This document shows positions 6,114 through 6,576 of a stretch of 6,576 bases of DNA, piece after piece; the stretch's first letter is position 1; each line of letters opens with the position of its first letter. The notes below the pieces were generated by a model. It was not told the origin of the DNA and made no database searches. It saw nothing but the letters and a program-made list of their open reading frames with translations. Source of the DNA: Calditrichia bacterium (lineage in GTDB: Bacteria; Calditrichota; Calditrichia; RBG-13-44-9; J042); NCBI GenBank assembly GCA_030430345.1, contig JAUIFT010000157.1, positions 1-6,576 of the forward strand, written 5' to 3'. The translations under genes and the position numbers were made by a program.

Positions 6114-6576
6114 ATGAATGCTTTTAAAGTATGTTATGTTTCGGCAGAGGTAGCACCGTTTGCAAGCACCTCGCGAATGAAAGGCCTGGCGCAAACTTCC
6201 AAGGCGCTGCCGGTAATGCTCAAGGAAATGGAGCAGGACATTCGCCTGATGATGCCGAAATATAAATCCATCAACGAACGTAGATATGTGCTGCGGGAAG
6301 TGATTCGCTTGCAAGAGGTGGCAGTAGAAATGGGTGGCGCTACCCGAAGCGCAAACGGGAAAACCGCATTTTTGCCAAATTCAAAAGTACATGTATACTT
6401 CCTTAACATTCCGGAGTTTTTCGACCGGAAAGGATTTTATAAAGACCCAAAAACCGGCAAGGATTACGAAGATAATGGCGAACGCTTTGCCAATTTTTGT
6501 AAAGGTGTTCTGGAAACGCTGAAAATCCTCTGCTGGCAGCCGGACATCATTCACTGCGCCGATTGGGCAACCGGTT
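6114..6576 (+). CDS. glgA: Glycogen/starch synthase, GT5, 3'-truncated
   Basis: The first 154 codons of a GT5 glycogen synthase run off the right edge; the full family length is roughly 480-550 residues. It would add glucose from ADP- or UDP-glucose to a growing alpha-1,4-glucan in the cytoplasm. Matches are KVCYVSAEVAPFA (5-17), the INERR..LREVIRL stretch (53-66) that I recall from Bacteroidota-type synthases, VYFLNIPEFFDR (94-105), YEDNGERFANF (118-128) and PDIIHCADW (143-151). The usual ADP-glucose-binding KTGGL (K15 in E. coli) appears as RMKGL (21-25) after a three-residue insertion. HAHDW appears as HCADW, keeping the aspartate that matches E. coli D137. TGAGGGA (6101-6107) lies 6 nt before the ATG and supports the start. 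The 17-nt gap from the GalT-like gene indicates one operon. Confidence 0.88.
   Translation, partial: MNAFKVCYVSAEVAPFASTSRMKGLAQTSKALPVMLKEMEQDIRLMMPKYKSINERRYVLREVIRLQEVAVEMGGATRSANGKTAFLPNSKVHVYFLNIPEFFDRKGFYKDPKTGKDYEDNGERFANFCKGVLETLKILCWQPDIIHCADWATG

Noticed and set aside
1..6576. CRISPR array, tRNA/rRNA, transposase or defence-system genes
   Set aside because: I looked for regularly spaced repeats, tRNA-like cloverleaf sequence and transposase or nuclease motifs and saw none.

Overview
The window is ordinary bacterial chromosomal DNA with four complete genes and one gene cut by the right edge. The organism is probably a Gram-negative member of the FCB group (Bacteroidota, Ignavibacteriota, Calditrichota or a related candidate phylum). 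The main clue is the glycogen synthase start, whose INERR..LREVIRL stretch resembles the divergent synthases I recall from those phyla, with a short GalT-type enzyme beside it. The placement is by memory and eye, and is not certain.

Layout. Bases 1-283 are non-coding and hold a 130-bp imperfect palindrome (121-250) just past the 3' end of the amylase gene. On the minus strand lie a secreted GH13 alpha-amylase-type enzyme with a glucodextranase-like tail (284-2935) and, upstream of it, a PhyH-family Fe(II)/2-oxoglutarate oxygenase (3042-3860). A 203-bp divergent control region (3861-4063) separates these from an AraC-family regulator on the plus strand (4064-4933). It contains phased TTGCA repeats and a 13-bp palindrome. 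After another 164-bp gap with a good sigma-70-like promoter come a GalT/ADP-glucose-phosphorylase-type nucleotidyltransferase (5098-6096) and the start of a GT5 glycogen/starch synthase (6114 onward), probably in one operon.

How they may work together. The amylase would cut alpha-glucans outside the cytoplasm. The GalT-like enzyme and the synthase would handle sugar nucleotides and build storage glucan inside, so the theme is alpha-glucan use and storage. The AraC protein probably controls the divergent oxygenase gene and perhaps the amylase behind it. The substrate of the oxygenase is unknown.

Most worth checking: the symmetric element at 121-250 with outward-facing -10 motifs at both ends, the two departures from family consensus in the GalT-GlgA pair (lost CxxC zinc ligands, lost KxGGL motif), and the oxygenase-amylase-regulator arrangement. 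I found no clear sign of a wholly new system such as a defence island, CRISPR array or transposase.
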